From contig CAUJDW010000042.1 of the NCBI GenBank assembly GCA_963169455.1, forward strand, positions 1-64,000: a stretch of 64,000 bases of DNA. The letters run 5' to 3'. Positions 17,101 to 25,643 of the stretch are shown piece by piece; the stretch's first letter is position 1; every line of letters begins with the position of its first letter. A model generated the notes under the pieces. It made no database searches, was not told the origin of the DNA, and saw nothing but the letters and a program-made list of their open reading frames with translations. Position numbers and translations under genes: made by a program. The DNA is from Bacteroidota bacterium. GTDB taxonomy: Bacteria > Bacteroidota > Bacteroidia > Chitinophagales > Saprospiraceae.

Positions 17101-17266
17101 GGCATCCAAGCATCAGTCGCTGGGAATAAGCCTCTCTCAGGGCCGGTTCGAAGCACTAAACAAGATGATGGGGATTGAAGTAAAACTCGAGATCATAGAC
17201 CTCAAAAATGAAGCGGGCGCCCCGTCGGGCACACTGGTCGAAATCGGGCTGCCGGCCGGGCTCTGA
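14138..17266 (+). CDS. Propeller sensor histidine kinase, LytS-like (His_kinase) type
   Basis: A 1042-residue hybrid of a periplasmic beta-propeller and a cytoplasmic kinase. After a short signal (MKYGILAAFIALLSHPNAIGQ) there are ~14 propeller repeats (for example TPDNYLWLATSQGLYRYDGY), then a Y_Y_Y immunoglobulin-like domain (IQYQYMLEGWDTGWRTAGNNRYAAFSNV, written here in part), one membrane helix (WWFRPLAAAGILGLIFSFY), and a His_kinase domain with phospho-acceptor H844 in MNPHFLFNSLQ and an ATPase domain (FLENAIWHG, IRDNGIGR). ATG 14138 is one base after the regulator's stop. The signal sensed is unknown; this architecture in Bacteroidota often senses glycans. Confidence 0.9.
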   Translation: MKYGILAAFIALLSHPNAIGQYLQIEHVNTEQGLPAEEIHSLLATPDNYLWLATSQGLYRYDGYQYQAIKLPLTPEGLPSGQLFRIRPKSADELYLLFSNQGFSIYNTRCGSFEYFQSGAGGPGSLPTNFVYDILDDGPQAWLLFDRGGFGRFDKASKAFKQYLPSRLLPPAPRADETLAMASDPNDPNRLWLASVRGLMAFDKQKEKLRYFKSETNSGPLPSSSFRQLVIDGQGLLYASTFNDGVWCFDTRKGKWLGPLPGAEQAGLSCVNFIGFRQPGELWISDEFLGLFSYDIGQARIRLLVPSHIHKAPVSDPNYRLQSSIMSLQPGPFGAWWGIQRRKGLAAIYPSKQVFPRYHFPEEGRCAAGLPGKPFIYINTNGRLAYRMDLRTGALSPIPIEVVGDDELNFSQCQCTPDGRFWFIGRNAVYYYEEGARAARPLLLPQVQSALDTAWADSFLWDSRGRLWLGTNHGLLFVDPGHNQSRWITFADTIGNHVNRWRGYKDLLEAPGGRIWFASDRGFGFTDDDGRTFTRYNFQSPASNNAEFAGIYALARDHMGRIWLGSRSQGIGYVLDNAPHPQRITIINTENGLPSNQARALQVDANGSLWVLQDAGLSRMGPRGLKPVHFGPGYGKSLMRSFYLSALPDGQMALGAWSGFHLFDPAAVAPDTIFYPLRLQNLRVFDSLYLGETSLMSGMPVRLKYRQNFFTIEFMATHYGAPGPIQYQYMLEGWDTGWRTAGNNRYAAFSNVREGNYTFRLRASNTLGEWPEKGHLTLQLGVSPPWWRSWWFRPLAAAGILGLIFSFYRYRIRQVKKEEAVKTEFNRRVAELEMESLRAQMNPHFLFNSLQSIKWYLIHHSTSESADYLDKFAQLIRKVLQNTRSKLIRLSEELEAAELYLQLEQYRFKKRFDFSIEVEPGLPADFVRVPPLLFQPFLENAIWHGLMQKEDGQGHLHIRVEKEGQGLRILIRDNGIGREKAKSLNSRSASKHQSLGISLSQGRFEALNKMMGIEVKLEIIDLKNEAGAPSGTLVEIGLPAGL

Positions 17267-17482
17267 CCGGCAAACTGCTCATTCGGAGCCGCAAGCTGCT
17301 TTCTCTGCACCACAATTCACTGATTCCCCCCCGCCTCTTCTGGTAGTATCTTTATCTTTAATTCGGAGCGCAAAGCCACCCTGTATGGCCCCAAAATCAA
17401 TCCAGCCTGATTCACCGGCTTGAGGCCGGAAGAAAAAAGGGGGTGAAAATCTGTTTGGATATTTAATAACGCTCTGGGCGGC

Positions 17483-17531
17483 CCTTGCCGGCGATACCCT
17501 TCCAAGGCAGCCGGCAGGGGTTGCTTTTTTT
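17483..17531 (+). terminator. Intrinsic terminator after the kinase operon
   Basis: A 10-bp stem (CCTTGCCGGC at 17483-17492 with GCCGGCAGGG at 17510-17519, one G-U pair) is followed by GTTGC and seven T (17525-17531). It lies about 215 bp after the kinase stop; the 407-bp stretch 17267-17673 holds no other feature I can support. Confidence 0.65.
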
Positions 17532-17673
17532 ATCGGCCGGCGCTCGGGAAAAGGCCCGGCAATGACATTTCTCCACCGCTTCAGTGATTTTTATCATTCC
17601 AAAAGGCCTGGTTAAGGCTTATAAAGCCATAAAAAGCAAGATCCCCGGACACCCTGGCCAAAAATCAGGAACC

Positions 17674-18480
17674 ATGCCCATTACCATCCGCCACATGCTC
17701 GACGCCCTCCATCAGGCCGCTGCCCAACTGGAAGCCTCGGCGGGCGCTGACCCCTTCATCAGCCAGGCAAACCTCGACACCCTGCTCCATGCAGTCGGGG
17801 AAGAAGAAAAAGCCTTTACCCTGGCTCTGTACGAACTTGCCCAAAGCCGGCAGGCCAATGGCAAAGGGCGGGTCACGCGCAGGGCCGTCGCCAGGCTGGC
17901 GCCATTCCTGAAAGAAGTGGTATTGCCCGAATTTTACCTAAAAGGCGGAGCTCTCGACCGGCGGGCTGCCAGGCGAATAGGGGCAATGGGAGAGCCCTGC
18001 CTCCATGTGGCCAGAACCTGGAAGGCCTTTGCAGAATGGAATATGGACCTTTCTCCTGCCCAACTGGCCAAACGTATTGGTGAACTGGCCGACGGCCTAT
18101 CTCTGGGCTACTACGCCAGCCGCGGCCAGGAGCCGATCCTCCCGCTGCATGTCCCCGGCCAGCTCGACCTGCTGGATGAAGATGCTTTTTTCAATTTGCT
18201 GGAAAACACCCCCGGGCACCCTTTCGAAGGGCTTCGGGAAATTTACCGGCTGGACCGATTCACCGACGGCAACGACATCCTGTACCAACTGCCAGGCCTC
18301 CAGAACAACCCGGGCGCCGCCGACAAGGCCTTCCAACTGGCTGCGCTGATGCAACACCAGCTGCGGGAGATCGCCCTCGCCATCCTGTTCAGGGATGAAC
18401 AGGGCTTCAACCCGCTGTTCGTTGCCGGCATCACGGACGAAGGGCACCTCGTAGGGTTTTCGGCAGCGGTGCGCTGGTAA
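17674..18480 (+). CDS. Hypothetical protein, 268 residues
   Basis: I do not recognise this protein with confidence. It starts at ATG 17674 (MPITIRHMLDALHQAAAQLEA); an upstream in-frame ATG at 17584 overlaps AT-rich leader DNA and is less likely. It is mostly alpha-helical and soluble, with no signal peptide or membrane segment. The last 25 residues (PLFVAGITDEGHLVGFSAA) faintly resemble the C-terminal hairpin of the NuiA nuclease-inhibitor family, but the rest does not obviously fit. It follows the kinase terminator and precedes an outer-membrane protein on the same strand 116 bp later. Confidence 0.7.
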   Translation: MPITIRHMLDALHQAAAQLEASAGADPFISQANLDTLLHAVGEEEKAFTLALYELAQSRQANGKGRVTRRAVARLAPFLKEVVLPEFYLKGGALDRRAARRIGAMGEPCLHVARTWKAFAEWNMDLSPAQLAKRIGELADGLSLGYYASRGQEPILPLHVPGQLDLLDEDAFFNLLENTPGHPFEGLREIYRLDRFTDGNDILYQLPGLQNNPGAADKAFQLAALMQHQLREIALAILFRDEQGFNPLFVAGITDEGHLVGFSAAVRW

Positions 18481-18596
18481 GAGAAGCTCAAAGAGGGTAG
18501 CAGGCAAATGGATATCGGACAGGAAGGCGGGAATAAAAAAAATTGCCCGCAGGCAATAGAACAAAGCGCCTGCTCATTGTTGATTGAAAAAAAATC

Positions 18597-19292
18597 ATGC
18601 TGCGATTTCTGATCCTTCTCGGAAGCCTTTTTTCCTTTTATTCTGCAATTTCCCAGGCCGAGTTCGGCTGGGGAGTAGAAGCCTACCCGAATTTCTCCCA
18701 CCGCAGGCTCATCGCCCAAACCACGGTGCCGAGGGAGGAAATCCGGGCGCTGGAAGCCCTGGAGACAGGGCGCCTGTCTTACACAGCAGGCCTTTTCGGA
18801 CAGTGGCGCGGCCAGCGTGCCGGCTTCCAGACAGGCCTCCGCTTCATGGAAACCGGCTACCGCACCATACGCACCAATATCTCCCCCGATGACGAACCGC
18901 CGCAGGGCGCAGAACAAAAGCGGGAAATTTTCCGCAACCTCAACCTGGAAATCCCGGCCGAGCTGCAATTCTTTCAGAAAATGGACGAGAAGAACCACTT
19001 TTTCTTCATGCTTGGGCTGTCACTGGCTTTTAACCTCAGCAATTACCAGGAAACTGCTTTTTACACCGGCGAGTCCCGGCAGGTGCGGCGCGAAAAAGCC
19101 GGCAATGACAATTTCACCCGGATCCACTATAGCTTTCAGTCGGGCATGGGTTGGGAACACCGCATCAGCGAAGGCCTCTCCATCATCGTGCAGCCTGCTT
19201 TCCAGTTCTGGCCCACGGCCCTGCTCAAGGATACGGAGGTTAACCGCAACCTCTATTCCTACGGGCTCAGGCTGGGCGTAAAGTGGCGGTGA
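18597..19292 (+). CDS. Outer-membrane beta-barrel protein (porin-like)
   Basis: A 231-residue protein with a signal peptide (MLRFLILLGSLFSFYSAISQ) followed by alternating-hydrophobicity strands and an aromatic C-terminus region (NLYSYGLRLGVKWR) typical of small Bacteroidota outer-membrane barrels such as the PorT-like/outer-membrane-beta-barrel group. GMGWEHRISEGLSIIVQPAFQFWP is a late strand pair. Substrate and partner unknown. Confidence 0.72.
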   Translation: MLRFLILLGSLFSFYSAISQAEFGWGVEAYPNFSHRRLIAQTTVPREEIRALEALETGRLSYTAGLFGQWRGQRAGFQTGLRFMETGYRTIRTNISPDDEPPQGAEQKREIFRNLNLEIPAELQFFQKMDEKNHFFFMLGLSLAFNLSNYQETAFYTGESRQVRREKAGNDNFTRIHYSFQSGMGWEHRISEGLSIIVQPAFQFWPTALLKDTEVNRNLYSYGLRLGVKWR

Positions 19293-19372
19293 CGGGAATA
19301 GAGCCCGGAACAGAACCTTTTCGGCTTTAATTCCTTTTATGAGGGAATCTCTGACAACACAAAAACGCCTCT

Positions 19373-20356
19373 ATGGAATACAGAAAACTCGGAAAATCCG
19401 GCCTTCAGCTTAGCGTGCTTTCCCTGGGCTCCTGGCTCACCTTCGGCAAACAGATAAGCGATGACATCGCCGAACAACTCATGGAAAAAGCCTACGAAAA
19501 TGGCGTCAATTTCTTTGACAACGCGGAAATATACGCCCGCGGGCAGTCGGAAGTCGTCATGGGCAACATCCTTCAGAAACTAAACTGGGACAGGAGCTCT
19601 TACCTCGTTTCCAGCAAGGTGTTCTGGGGCGATGGCGGCAAATTGCCCAACCAGACGGGGCTAAGCCGCAAACACATCTTCGAGGCCTGCCACGCCTCCC
19701 TCAAGCGCCTGCAGGTGGACTATATCGACCTGTACTTTTGCCACCGCCCGGACAAGAACACCCCTATCGAAGAAACAGTCTGGGCTATGAACCACCTCAT
19801 TCAACAGGGCAAAATCCTCTATTGGGGCGTCTCCGAATGGTCGGCCCAGGAGATTATGGAAGCCCACATGGTTGCCCGCAGCATGAACCTCATAGGCCCC
19901 GTCATGGAACAGCCGCAGTACAACATGTTCCACCGGAAAAGAGTGGAAGTGGAATACAGCCAGGTTTACAAAACAGTGGGCCTGGGCACAACCATCTGGT
20001 CGCCCCTGGCTTCCGGAGTGCTGACGGATAAATACCTGGACGGATTCCCAAAAGGAACCCGCCTGGGCATGGAAGGCCTGGAATGGCTCCGGGACAGCTC
20101 CCTGACTGCAGAACGGCTCGACAAGGTGCGGAAACTAAAACCGCTGGCCGATGAACTCGGTGCAAGCATTGCAACCCTCGCCATCGCCTGGTGCCTGAAA
20201 AACCCCAACGTCAGCTCGGTTATTCTCGGAGGCTCCAAAATCACCCAGCTCGAAGAGAATCTCAAAGCCCTGGATTTAATCCCAAAGCTCACTCCTGATG
20301 TAATGGAACGTATCGAAGGCATCCTGGAAAACAAACCGGCGCAGCCTGCCCTTTAG
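19373..20356 (+). CDS. Aldo/keto reductase (Kv-beta/YghZ-like)
   Basis: A 327-residue (beta/alpha)8 NADPH-dependent reductase. The catalytic tetrad is intact: D49 (FFDNAEIY), Y54, K82 (VSSKVFWG) and H124 (DLYFCHRPD). The sequence is closest in style to the voltage-gated potassium-channel beta-subunit group (MEYRKLGKSGLQLSVLSLGSWLTFG; SSVILGGSKITQLEENL). It would reduce aldehydes or ketones in the cytoplasm. It is isolated from neighbours. Confidence 0.9.
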   Translation: MEYRKLGKSGLQLSVLSLGSWLTFGKQISDDIAEQLMEKAYENGVNFFDNAEIYARGQSEVVMGNILQKLNWDRSSYLVSSKVFWGDGGKLPNQTGLSRKHIFEACHASLKRLQVDYIDLYFCHRPDKNTPIEETVWAMNHLIQQGKILYWGVSEWSAQEIMEAHMVARSMNLIGPVMEQPQYNMFHRKRVEVEYSQVYKTVGLGTTIWSPLASGVLTDKYLDGFPKGTRLGMEGLEWLRDSSLTAERLDKVRKLKPLADELGASIATLAIAWCLKNPNVSSVILGGSKITQLEENLKALDLIPKLTPDVMERIEGILENKPAQPAL

Positions 20357-20428
20357 GGCTTAGATGCTGCCGGCATAGTGGGCCTGCCCGGAACAGGCCT
20401 GCGTTCCAACTTAAACAGTGGCCGCTGC

Positions 20429-21586
20429 TCAATCAAAAGCCATAGACAAACGGCGCCTGAGCTGCCAGCGCAGGTTGTCAACGGCATTGTCCAGCATCGT
20501 CCAGTCGGAAGGGAACATCCAGCAGGTTCCAACGGCCGAAGCGCATTGCCCGTCGAGGGCTCGTTCATCACCAGTAACAGTTGTGTACTCATTGGACCAT
20601 GAATCGTGGCCTGTAAGCGCCGTGCGGTAAGTTTCCACACCCGTCCCGGTATCGATGAGCCTCAAAACCAGGCTGGCGTCAGCGCTCTTGCTCTGGCGGG
20701 TGGCCGTCACGGTAGCCGACACCTGGATGTACTGGGTTTCCTTCACTTCGACGAAAGCAGAGTCCTTGGGGCTCCACTCCTGGCGGGTAATAAAGCCATT
20801 TTCCACCTCGGCCGTGGCGTGGCAGGTATGCACCTCCTGATGTTCGCCACTGACATACAAGCCGTCAAAATAGATTTCCAGTTCATAGTCTATAGCCTGC
20901 CCGTCGGGAGCCGTGAGATAAACCACCTGCCAGCCGTCGCGCATAGGGAAGGCAAGGCCCTGCAGCAGCCGGTTCATCTGGTGGTTCTCCTGGTACAGGC
21001 CCCACGGCCCCGCTACCGGCCTGAGCAGGATATGCGTTGTACCCAGTTGCTGCATTTCCCGGTGCAGGGCCAGGCTTTGCCGGAAACCGGGAAGGTACTG
21101 CCAGCAGCTTTCCAGATATGAAAAAGCATGCCGTGCCGCCTGCCTGTTGCCGGAGCGGGCAGCGGGCACGTACTCCTGGGCCCGGGCGTAATAATAAATG
21201 GCGGACTTCTCCCGGGCCTCTTCGATCAATGCCTCCACCGGAATGGTGTCGGCCTCCGGATAGATACCCGCCTGCGCCAGTTTTTCCAGTACTGCCGCCA
21301 TCCGGCTCTGCCGCCGGCTGATCACCTGGGCTTTTTCGAATACGCGGGGCCATAGTTCCGGCATGCGGGAAGCCACCCAGTCCCCGAGGATTGCACTATC
21401 GCGGGCGGCCAGGGCTCGGGCCGACTGCCGCAGCCCATCCAGGTTTTTTTCCTTGAGCCTGCCCCGCTGCAGGCGGTTCAGGCTCAACTGCAGGGCTTTG
21501 TCAGGATTTCCCCTTTCCAGGAGTTTCTGAGGGCCGGCGCAGGAACAGAGGAGCATGGACAGAAGGAGGAAGCAGATGGTCTTCAT
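20429..21586 (-). CDS. Hypothetical lipoprotein with helical repeat N-terminus
   Basis: A 385-residue predicted lipoprotein: MKTICFLLLSMLLCSCAG has a lipobox ending at C16. I chose ATG 21586 over a longer frame for this reason. Residues ~20-170 look like TPR-type helical pairs (LLERGNPDKALQLSLNRLQRG, AQEYVPAARSGNRQAARHAF). The C-terminal ~200 residues are beta-rich and include a segment resembling a domain that reads EVKETQYIQVSATVTATRQSK. No known family is recognised. Likely outer-membrane-attached on the periplasmic side. Confidence 0.75.
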   Translation of the reverse strand: MKTICFLLLSMLLCSCAGPQKLLERGNPDKALQLSLNRLQRGRLKEKNLDGLRQSARALAARDSAILGDWVASRMPELWPRVFEKAQVISRRQSRMAAVLEKLAQAGIYPEADTIPVEALIEEAREKSAIYYYARAQEYVPAARSGNRQAARHAFSYLESCWQYLPGFRQSLALHREMQQLGTTHILLRPVAGPWGLYQENHQMNRLLQGLAFPMRDGWQVVYLTAPDGQAIDYELEIYFDGLYVSGEHQEVHTCHATAEVENGFITRQEWSPKDSAFVEVKETQYIQVSATVTATRQSKSADASLVLRLIDTGTGVETYRTALTGHDSWSNEYTTVTGDERALDGQCASAVGTCWMFPSDWTMLDNAVDNLRWQLRRRLSMAFD

Positions 21587-21721
21587 AGCTATCCTGGTTT
21601 TTTCCCAAAATAGCACCTCCACTGCAATCTCCCCATTAAGGAAAATTTAAACCCTTTCAGGGGCGGTGTTAAAAAAGCTACGGGAAAAGGGTGCGTTTTA
21701 ACACTTTGTTTTTTTTAAATT

Positions 21722-23173
21722 TTAAGGCGTTTGCAAAAATTTGCGATCAGCGAGAACCAAGCCCAGCAAGCCTTTTATGTCCTGCCGGGAAGTGAAAGGG
21801 TTGCTCAGCGTGACGCGCAGAAATACCCGCCCCCTCAGATTGGTCTTTACAATATAGTACCGCCCATCCTCCACCAAAGCCTGCCGGATGGCTTCATTGA
21901 GGGCGTTCACTTCCTTGTCATCCAGCCCATGGGGCCGGCGCCGGAAACAAACGATGTTGCACTGCGGCTCCACTGCCAGTTCAAGTTCCGGCGTTTCCCG
22001 GACAAGGGCGGCAAATTCCCGGCCCAGCTCCATAACCTTGCCGAGGTATTGCTCCCACAGTTCGGGGCCATAGGTGCGCAGGAGAGCGTAAGCCTTCAGC
22101 CCCATCATCAGTTTAGTGCATTCGAAGGTGCGCTTTGCCAGGTTGTACCATTCTTCATCCGTTTCTTTGGCCCATAAATATTGAGCCTGCTGGCTGAAGG
22201 TGCGAAAAGCGTGGTTCCCGTTGCGATAAATGAGCGCAGTGGCCACTGCCGGTGTAAGAAGCATTTTGTGGAAGTCCATAACCACCGAATCAGCCTGCCC
22301 GACGCCGGACAGGAGGTGGCTATGCTGCGGTGAAAAGGCCAGGGCGCCGCCATGGGCGCCATCGACGTGAAACCAAAGCCCACGGGCCCGGCAGAAGCCG
22401 GCAATGGCTGCCAGATTGTCGAAAGAGCCGGTGGAAGTGGTGCAGGCGCTGCCCACCACTGCGATCACAATGCGCCCTTCCCGGCTGGCCTTTTCATAAT
22501 ATTCCGGGAGCAGTTCCGTGCGCATGCGGTACGAGTCATCGGCCGGCACTTTGACAATGCCGCCCTCGCCCCAACCCATGATGCGCACGGCGCGGCTGAC
22601 ACAGTAGTGCGCTTCTTCCGAAACCAATAAAGCCAGTTTTTCATGCTGGCCTTCCTGCCAGGCAGCTGAAGGCGCCATGGCGCTGCGGGCCGTCAGCAGG
22701 GCCGTCAGGTTGGCCAGGGTTCCGCCCGAAGTCATCACGCCACCGGCGTCCGGGCCGAAACCCATTTTTTCGGCAACGGCCTGGACAACCTTCCGCTCGA
22801 TGGCGGTGCCTGCAGCGCCCATTTCATAGACGCCCATGCCGTTGTTCAGGAAACCGTCAACCAGGCTGGCCAGTGCAGCCAATGGCGCAGCAGGGCTGAT
22901 CTGATGGCCCATGTATCGGGGATGCGAAATCCGGATGGAATGCTGAAGGACTTTCTCAAATAAGGCAATCGGAGAAGCACCCTGTTCCCGGCTGAAGTCT
23001 TCTTCCCAGAACCGGAAGGAAGCTTCAGGCTCCAACCAGGGCAGCGCCTGCTCCAATGCCCCGCTGGTGGAGGCATGCAGGAAATCTGCGAGCAAATCAA
23101 TGAGTTCGTGGCCTGTTTGGCGAAAGCTTTCGGCATCGAAAGCCTCGTGGATGAGCTTATCATTGTGCGTCAT
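21722..23173 (-). CDS. PLP-dependent decarboxylase (group II, AADC/GAD-like)
   Basis: A 483-residue fold-type I enzyme. PLP-binding residues are visible: the lysine K303 in VVMDFHKML and D271/H274 in FHVDGAHGG. The first in-frame codon at 23188 is TTG, so ATG 23173 (MTHNDKLIHEAFD) is used. The group decarboxylates L-amino acids such as glutamate, 2,4-diaminobutyrate, tyrosine or DOPA; the sequence alone does not settle which. It is divergent from the amidase gene with a 70-bp shared promoter region. Confidence 0.85.
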   Translation of the reverse strand: MTHNDKLIHEAFDAESFRQTGHELIDLLADFLHASTSGALEQALPWLEPEASFRFWEEDFSREQGASPIALFEKVLQHSIRISHPRYMGHQISPAAPLAALASLVDGFLNNGMGVYEMGAAGTAIERKVVQAVAEKMGFGPDAGGVMTSGGTLANLTALLTARSAMAPSAAWQEGQHEKLALLVSEEAHYCVSRAVRIMGWGEGGIVKVPADDSYRMRTELLPEYYEKASREGRIVIAVVGSACTTSTGSFDNLAAIAGFCRARGLWFHVDGAHGGALAFSPQHSHLLSGVGQADSVVMDFHKMLLTPAVATALIYRNGNHAFRTFSQQAQYLWAKETDEEWYNLAKRTFECTKLMMGLKAYALLRTYGPELWEQYLGKVMELGREFAALVRETPELELAVEPQCNIVCFRRRPHGLDDKEVNALNEAIRQALVEDGRYYIVKTNLRGRVFLRVTLSNPFTSRQDIKGLLGLVLADRKFLQTP

Positions 23174-23188
23174 ATCCGTGGAAGGCAA

Positions 23189-23218
23189 TTTGTGACATGA
23201 AAATATGAAGTAGATTTA
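23189..23218 (+). promoter_or_regulatory. Near-consensus promoter for the amidase
   Basis: TTTG (23189-23192), an 18-bp spacer and TAGATTTA (23211-23218, one mismatch to TAnnTTTG) lie 25 bp before the amidase ATG. Spacing is one base short of the usual 19-21. Confidence 0.3.
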
Positions 23219-23243
23219 ATATCTTTTCGGGCAGACAAATCTA

Positions 23244-24743
23244 ATGAATCCATACAAAACGATGACCTTCGAAGAATACCGCCAATACGACGCGCTCGGC
23301 CTGGCCGGGCTCATCCGAAAAAAAGAAGTGACGGCGAGCGAACTGGTGGAAGTCGCAATCACCAGAGCCGAAAGTGTCAATCCGGCAATTAATGCCATTG
23401 TCCACCCGCTCTATGACATGGCCCGGGAGATGGCCCGGCAGGCCGGCCCGAACAGCATCTTTGCCGGGCAGCCCTTCCTGCTCAAGGACCTCGCCCTGGA
23501 AGTAGCCGGCACGCCCCGGTGCTCCGGCTGCCAGGGCTACCGGAACTACATCTCCGAATCGGACAGCATCATCGTGGAGCGCTACCGCAAGGCCGGGCTT
23601 TCCTTCCTGGGAAAAACAAACACCCCGGAATTCGGGCTTACCCCCTACACTGAACCCCGGCTCTTCGGCCCTACGCGCAACCCCTGGAACCTCGGGCGCT
23701 CTGCGGGCGGCTCCAGCGGAGGCTCAGGGGCGGCGGTGGCGGCAGGGATTACGCCTCTGGCCACTGCCAGCGACGGAGGCGGCTCCATTCGCATTCCGGC
23801 TTCCTGCAATGGCCTTTTCGGGCTCAAACCCAGCCGGGGCAGGATATCTCTGGGCATGGGCGCCGCCGAAGGCTGGTCGGGCGCCATTATGGAACACTGC
23901 GTGAGCCGCTCGGTGCGCGACAGCGCCGCCCTGCTCGACGCCATACAGGGCTCTGCCCCCGGCGACCCCTTCCTCGCCGCACCACCGGAAAAACCTTACC
24001 TGGAAACAATAAAAGAAGCGCCGGGAAAACTGCGAATCGCCTTCAGCACCGCGCATCCCCTGGGGCACGAACTCCACCCGGAATGCATACGGGCAGTGGA
24101 GAATACGGCTCAGCTCCTGGAATCGCTCGGCCACGATGTGGAGATGGCCCCGCTACCCTATCACAGGGAAGACCTCACCAAGTCCTTCGTCATGATGGTC
24201 TTCGGGGAGGCCGCCGCTGACGTGCAGGAACTCGGCGAGTTCCTGGGCCGGCCGGTTACTTTCGCCGATGTGGAGGAAAGCACCATGGGCGTGGCATTGC
24301 TGGGGCGGGCTTTCTCCGCCAAAGACTACGCCTACTACAGGCGAAAGTGGAACGGCCTGGCCCGGCGGGCGGGAGCTTTCCACCAGCAATACGACCTCAT
24401 CCTGACATCCACCGTTTCCATGCCGCCTTTCCCCGTCGGGGCGCTGCAACCCACCGCCGGCGAAAAAAAGCTGGTGCGGGTGGCCAAAGCACTGGGCCTG
24501 CGGCAATCCCTGAAATCCAAGATCGATGAACTGGCGGAAAAATTGTTCTCTTACATCCCTTACACCCCCTATGCGAACATGACCGGGCAGCCGTCCATGT
24601 CTGTCCCCCTGCACTGGACGCCCGACGGGCTGCCGGTAGGGCTCATGTTTACCGCGGATATGGGCAGGGAGGATATCCTCTTCCGGCTCGCCGCCCAGCT
24701 GGAACAGGCACAGCCGTGGATGAACAAAGTGCCGGAGGTATGA
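23244..24743 (+). CDS. Amidase (amidase-signature family)
   Basis: A 499-residue enzyme of the Ser-cisSer-Lys hydrolase class. The triad is visible as K81 (FLLKDLALE), S157 (GRSAGGSSGGSGAA) and nucleophile S181 (SDGGGSIRIPA). The length is normal for the family, and there is no signal peptide, so it acts in the cytoplasm. It is not GatA by context (gatC lies elsewhere at 38354), although the two share the fold. Substrate unknown. The stop is 10 bp from the stop of the convergent lipoprotein gene. Confidence 0.88.
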   Translation: MNPYKTMTFEEYRQYDALGLAGLIRKKEVTASELVEVAITRAESVNPAINAIVHPLYDMAREMARQAGPNSIFAGQPFLLKDLALEVAGTPRCSGCQGYRNYISESDSIIVERYRKAGLSFLGKTNTPEFGLTPYTEPRLFGPTRNPWNLGRSAGGSSGGSGAAVAAGITPLATASDGGGSIRIPASCNGLFGLKPSRGRISLGMGAAEGWSGAIMEHCVSRSVRDSAALLDAIQGSAPGDPFLAAPPEKPYLETIKEAPGKLRIAFSTAHPLGHELHPECIRAVENTAQLLESLGHDVEMAPLPYHREDLTKSFVMMVFGEAAADVQELGEFLGRPVTFADVEESTMGVALLGRAFSAKDYAYYRRKWNGLARRAGAFHQQYDLILTSTVSMPPFPVGALQPTAGEKKLVRVAKALGLRQSLKSKIDELAEKLFSYIPYTPYANMTGQPSMSVPLHWTPDGLPVGLMFTADMGREDILFRLAAQLEQAQPWMNKVPEV

Positions 24744-24753
24744 CCCTCCTCTC

Positions 24754-25506
24754 CTATTCTTTCTCCCTGAGGCTGTCGGCCATGGCGCCGAAGTCCCGGG
24801 CATAGCGTTGGCGCTCCGCTTTGGGGCAGGTCATCTGCAGAAAGATGAATTTTTCGGGGCGGATAAAAATAGCCTGCATCACCTGAATTTCCTCACCGGA
24901 GGGCAGGCTGCCGAAACTGGTGGCATAAAAGGCCTGGCGGCGAGGGTCGACAAGGGGGCGGGGAAACTGGGTGCTCTCCAGGTGCGCCGGCAAAGCCTCG
25001 GCCAGGCTTGCCTCCGTGAGAAACCGCCCCCCCGATTGCATGCGGATGCTTTCCAGAGAAGGAGCCTCCCGGTCCAGGGGTTCCACCCCAATGGTGACTA
25101 CCGGCAACTGAAGGGCCTTGCCGGCATTCTTCTTCAGCACCAGCCCACCCACCATTTTGAAGGCCGGCGTCCGCTTGGAATAGGAGGATGTGAATTCGGA
25201 AAGGGCGGGCAACTGGTTATCGGGCAGAGCCGACCAGCTTGCCTTGTCAAAATCGAAACCGAAACCAGCGCCGGCATCAGAAAAAGCGAGCACGGAAAGG
25301 TCGGGCACGGAAAGTTCCTGCCTGGCCTGTTCGAGAGCACTGGCCACTGCCGGTGGCGGGGCGCTGCTGCCCTCTCCCGCAGCCTGGCTTTCCGCCGGGC
25401 TGCCGGCCTTCCCCGGCGCTGCAGCATTGGATTCCTGTGAATTATCATTTTTGCAGGCCCACAGCCCGAAGGCAAGCAGGCAGGCGACGATCGTCTTCAA
25501 ATACAT
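24754..25506 (-). CDS. Hypothetical lipoprotein
   Basis: A 250-residue predicted lipoprotein starting at ATG 25506: MYLKTIVACLLAFGLWACKND has a lipobox with C18. The longer frame to 25647 runs through a hairpin and is rejected. A low-complexity Ala/Gly/Ser/Glu linker (~20-55) precedes a globular domain (~60-250) with no family I recognise; it ends with an LQMTCPKAERQRYARDFGAMADS segment. Probably attached to a membrane facing the periplasm. Confidence 0.72.
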   Translation of the reverse strand: MYLKTIVACLLAFGLWACKNDNSQESNAAAPGKAGSPAESQAAGEGSSAPPPAVASALEQARQELSVPDLSVLAFSDAGAGFGFDFDKASWSALPDNQLPALSEFTSSYSKRTPAFKMVGGLVLKKNAGKALQLPVVTIGVEPLDREAPSLESIRMQSGGRFLTEASLAEALPAHLESTQFPRPLVDPRRQAFYATSFGSLPSGEEIQVMQAIFIRPEKFIFLQMTCPKAERQRYARDFGAMADSLREKE

Positions 25507-25603
25507 GGATGAAGATGGTTTGGTGAAATAAGGCGCAAAATAAGAAACTTGGATGGTTATTATAAGGCGCGCCTCACTCCACCGGATAGCCGAAGTGCAG
25601 GAG

Positions 25604-25638
25604 TGGTTGAATGGCCGGCAACTCCAGCCATTCAACCA
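25604..25638 (-). terminator. 12-bp perfect hairpin after the PDZ/T9SS gene
   Basis: TGGTTGAATGGC (25604-25615) and GCCATTCAACCA (25627-25638) form a perfect 12-bp stem with an 11-base loop. It begins 6 bp after the minus-strand stop at 25644 and has no T-tract, so it may be a terminator needing other factors or an mRNA 3-prime stabiliser. Confidence 0.5.
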
Positions 25639-25643
25639 TTCGA

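Noticed and set aside
23244..24743. gatA, because of the amidase signature and a gatC in the window
   Set aside because: It is 14 kb from gatC, on a different operon, and its N- and C-terminal regions do not look like GatA.
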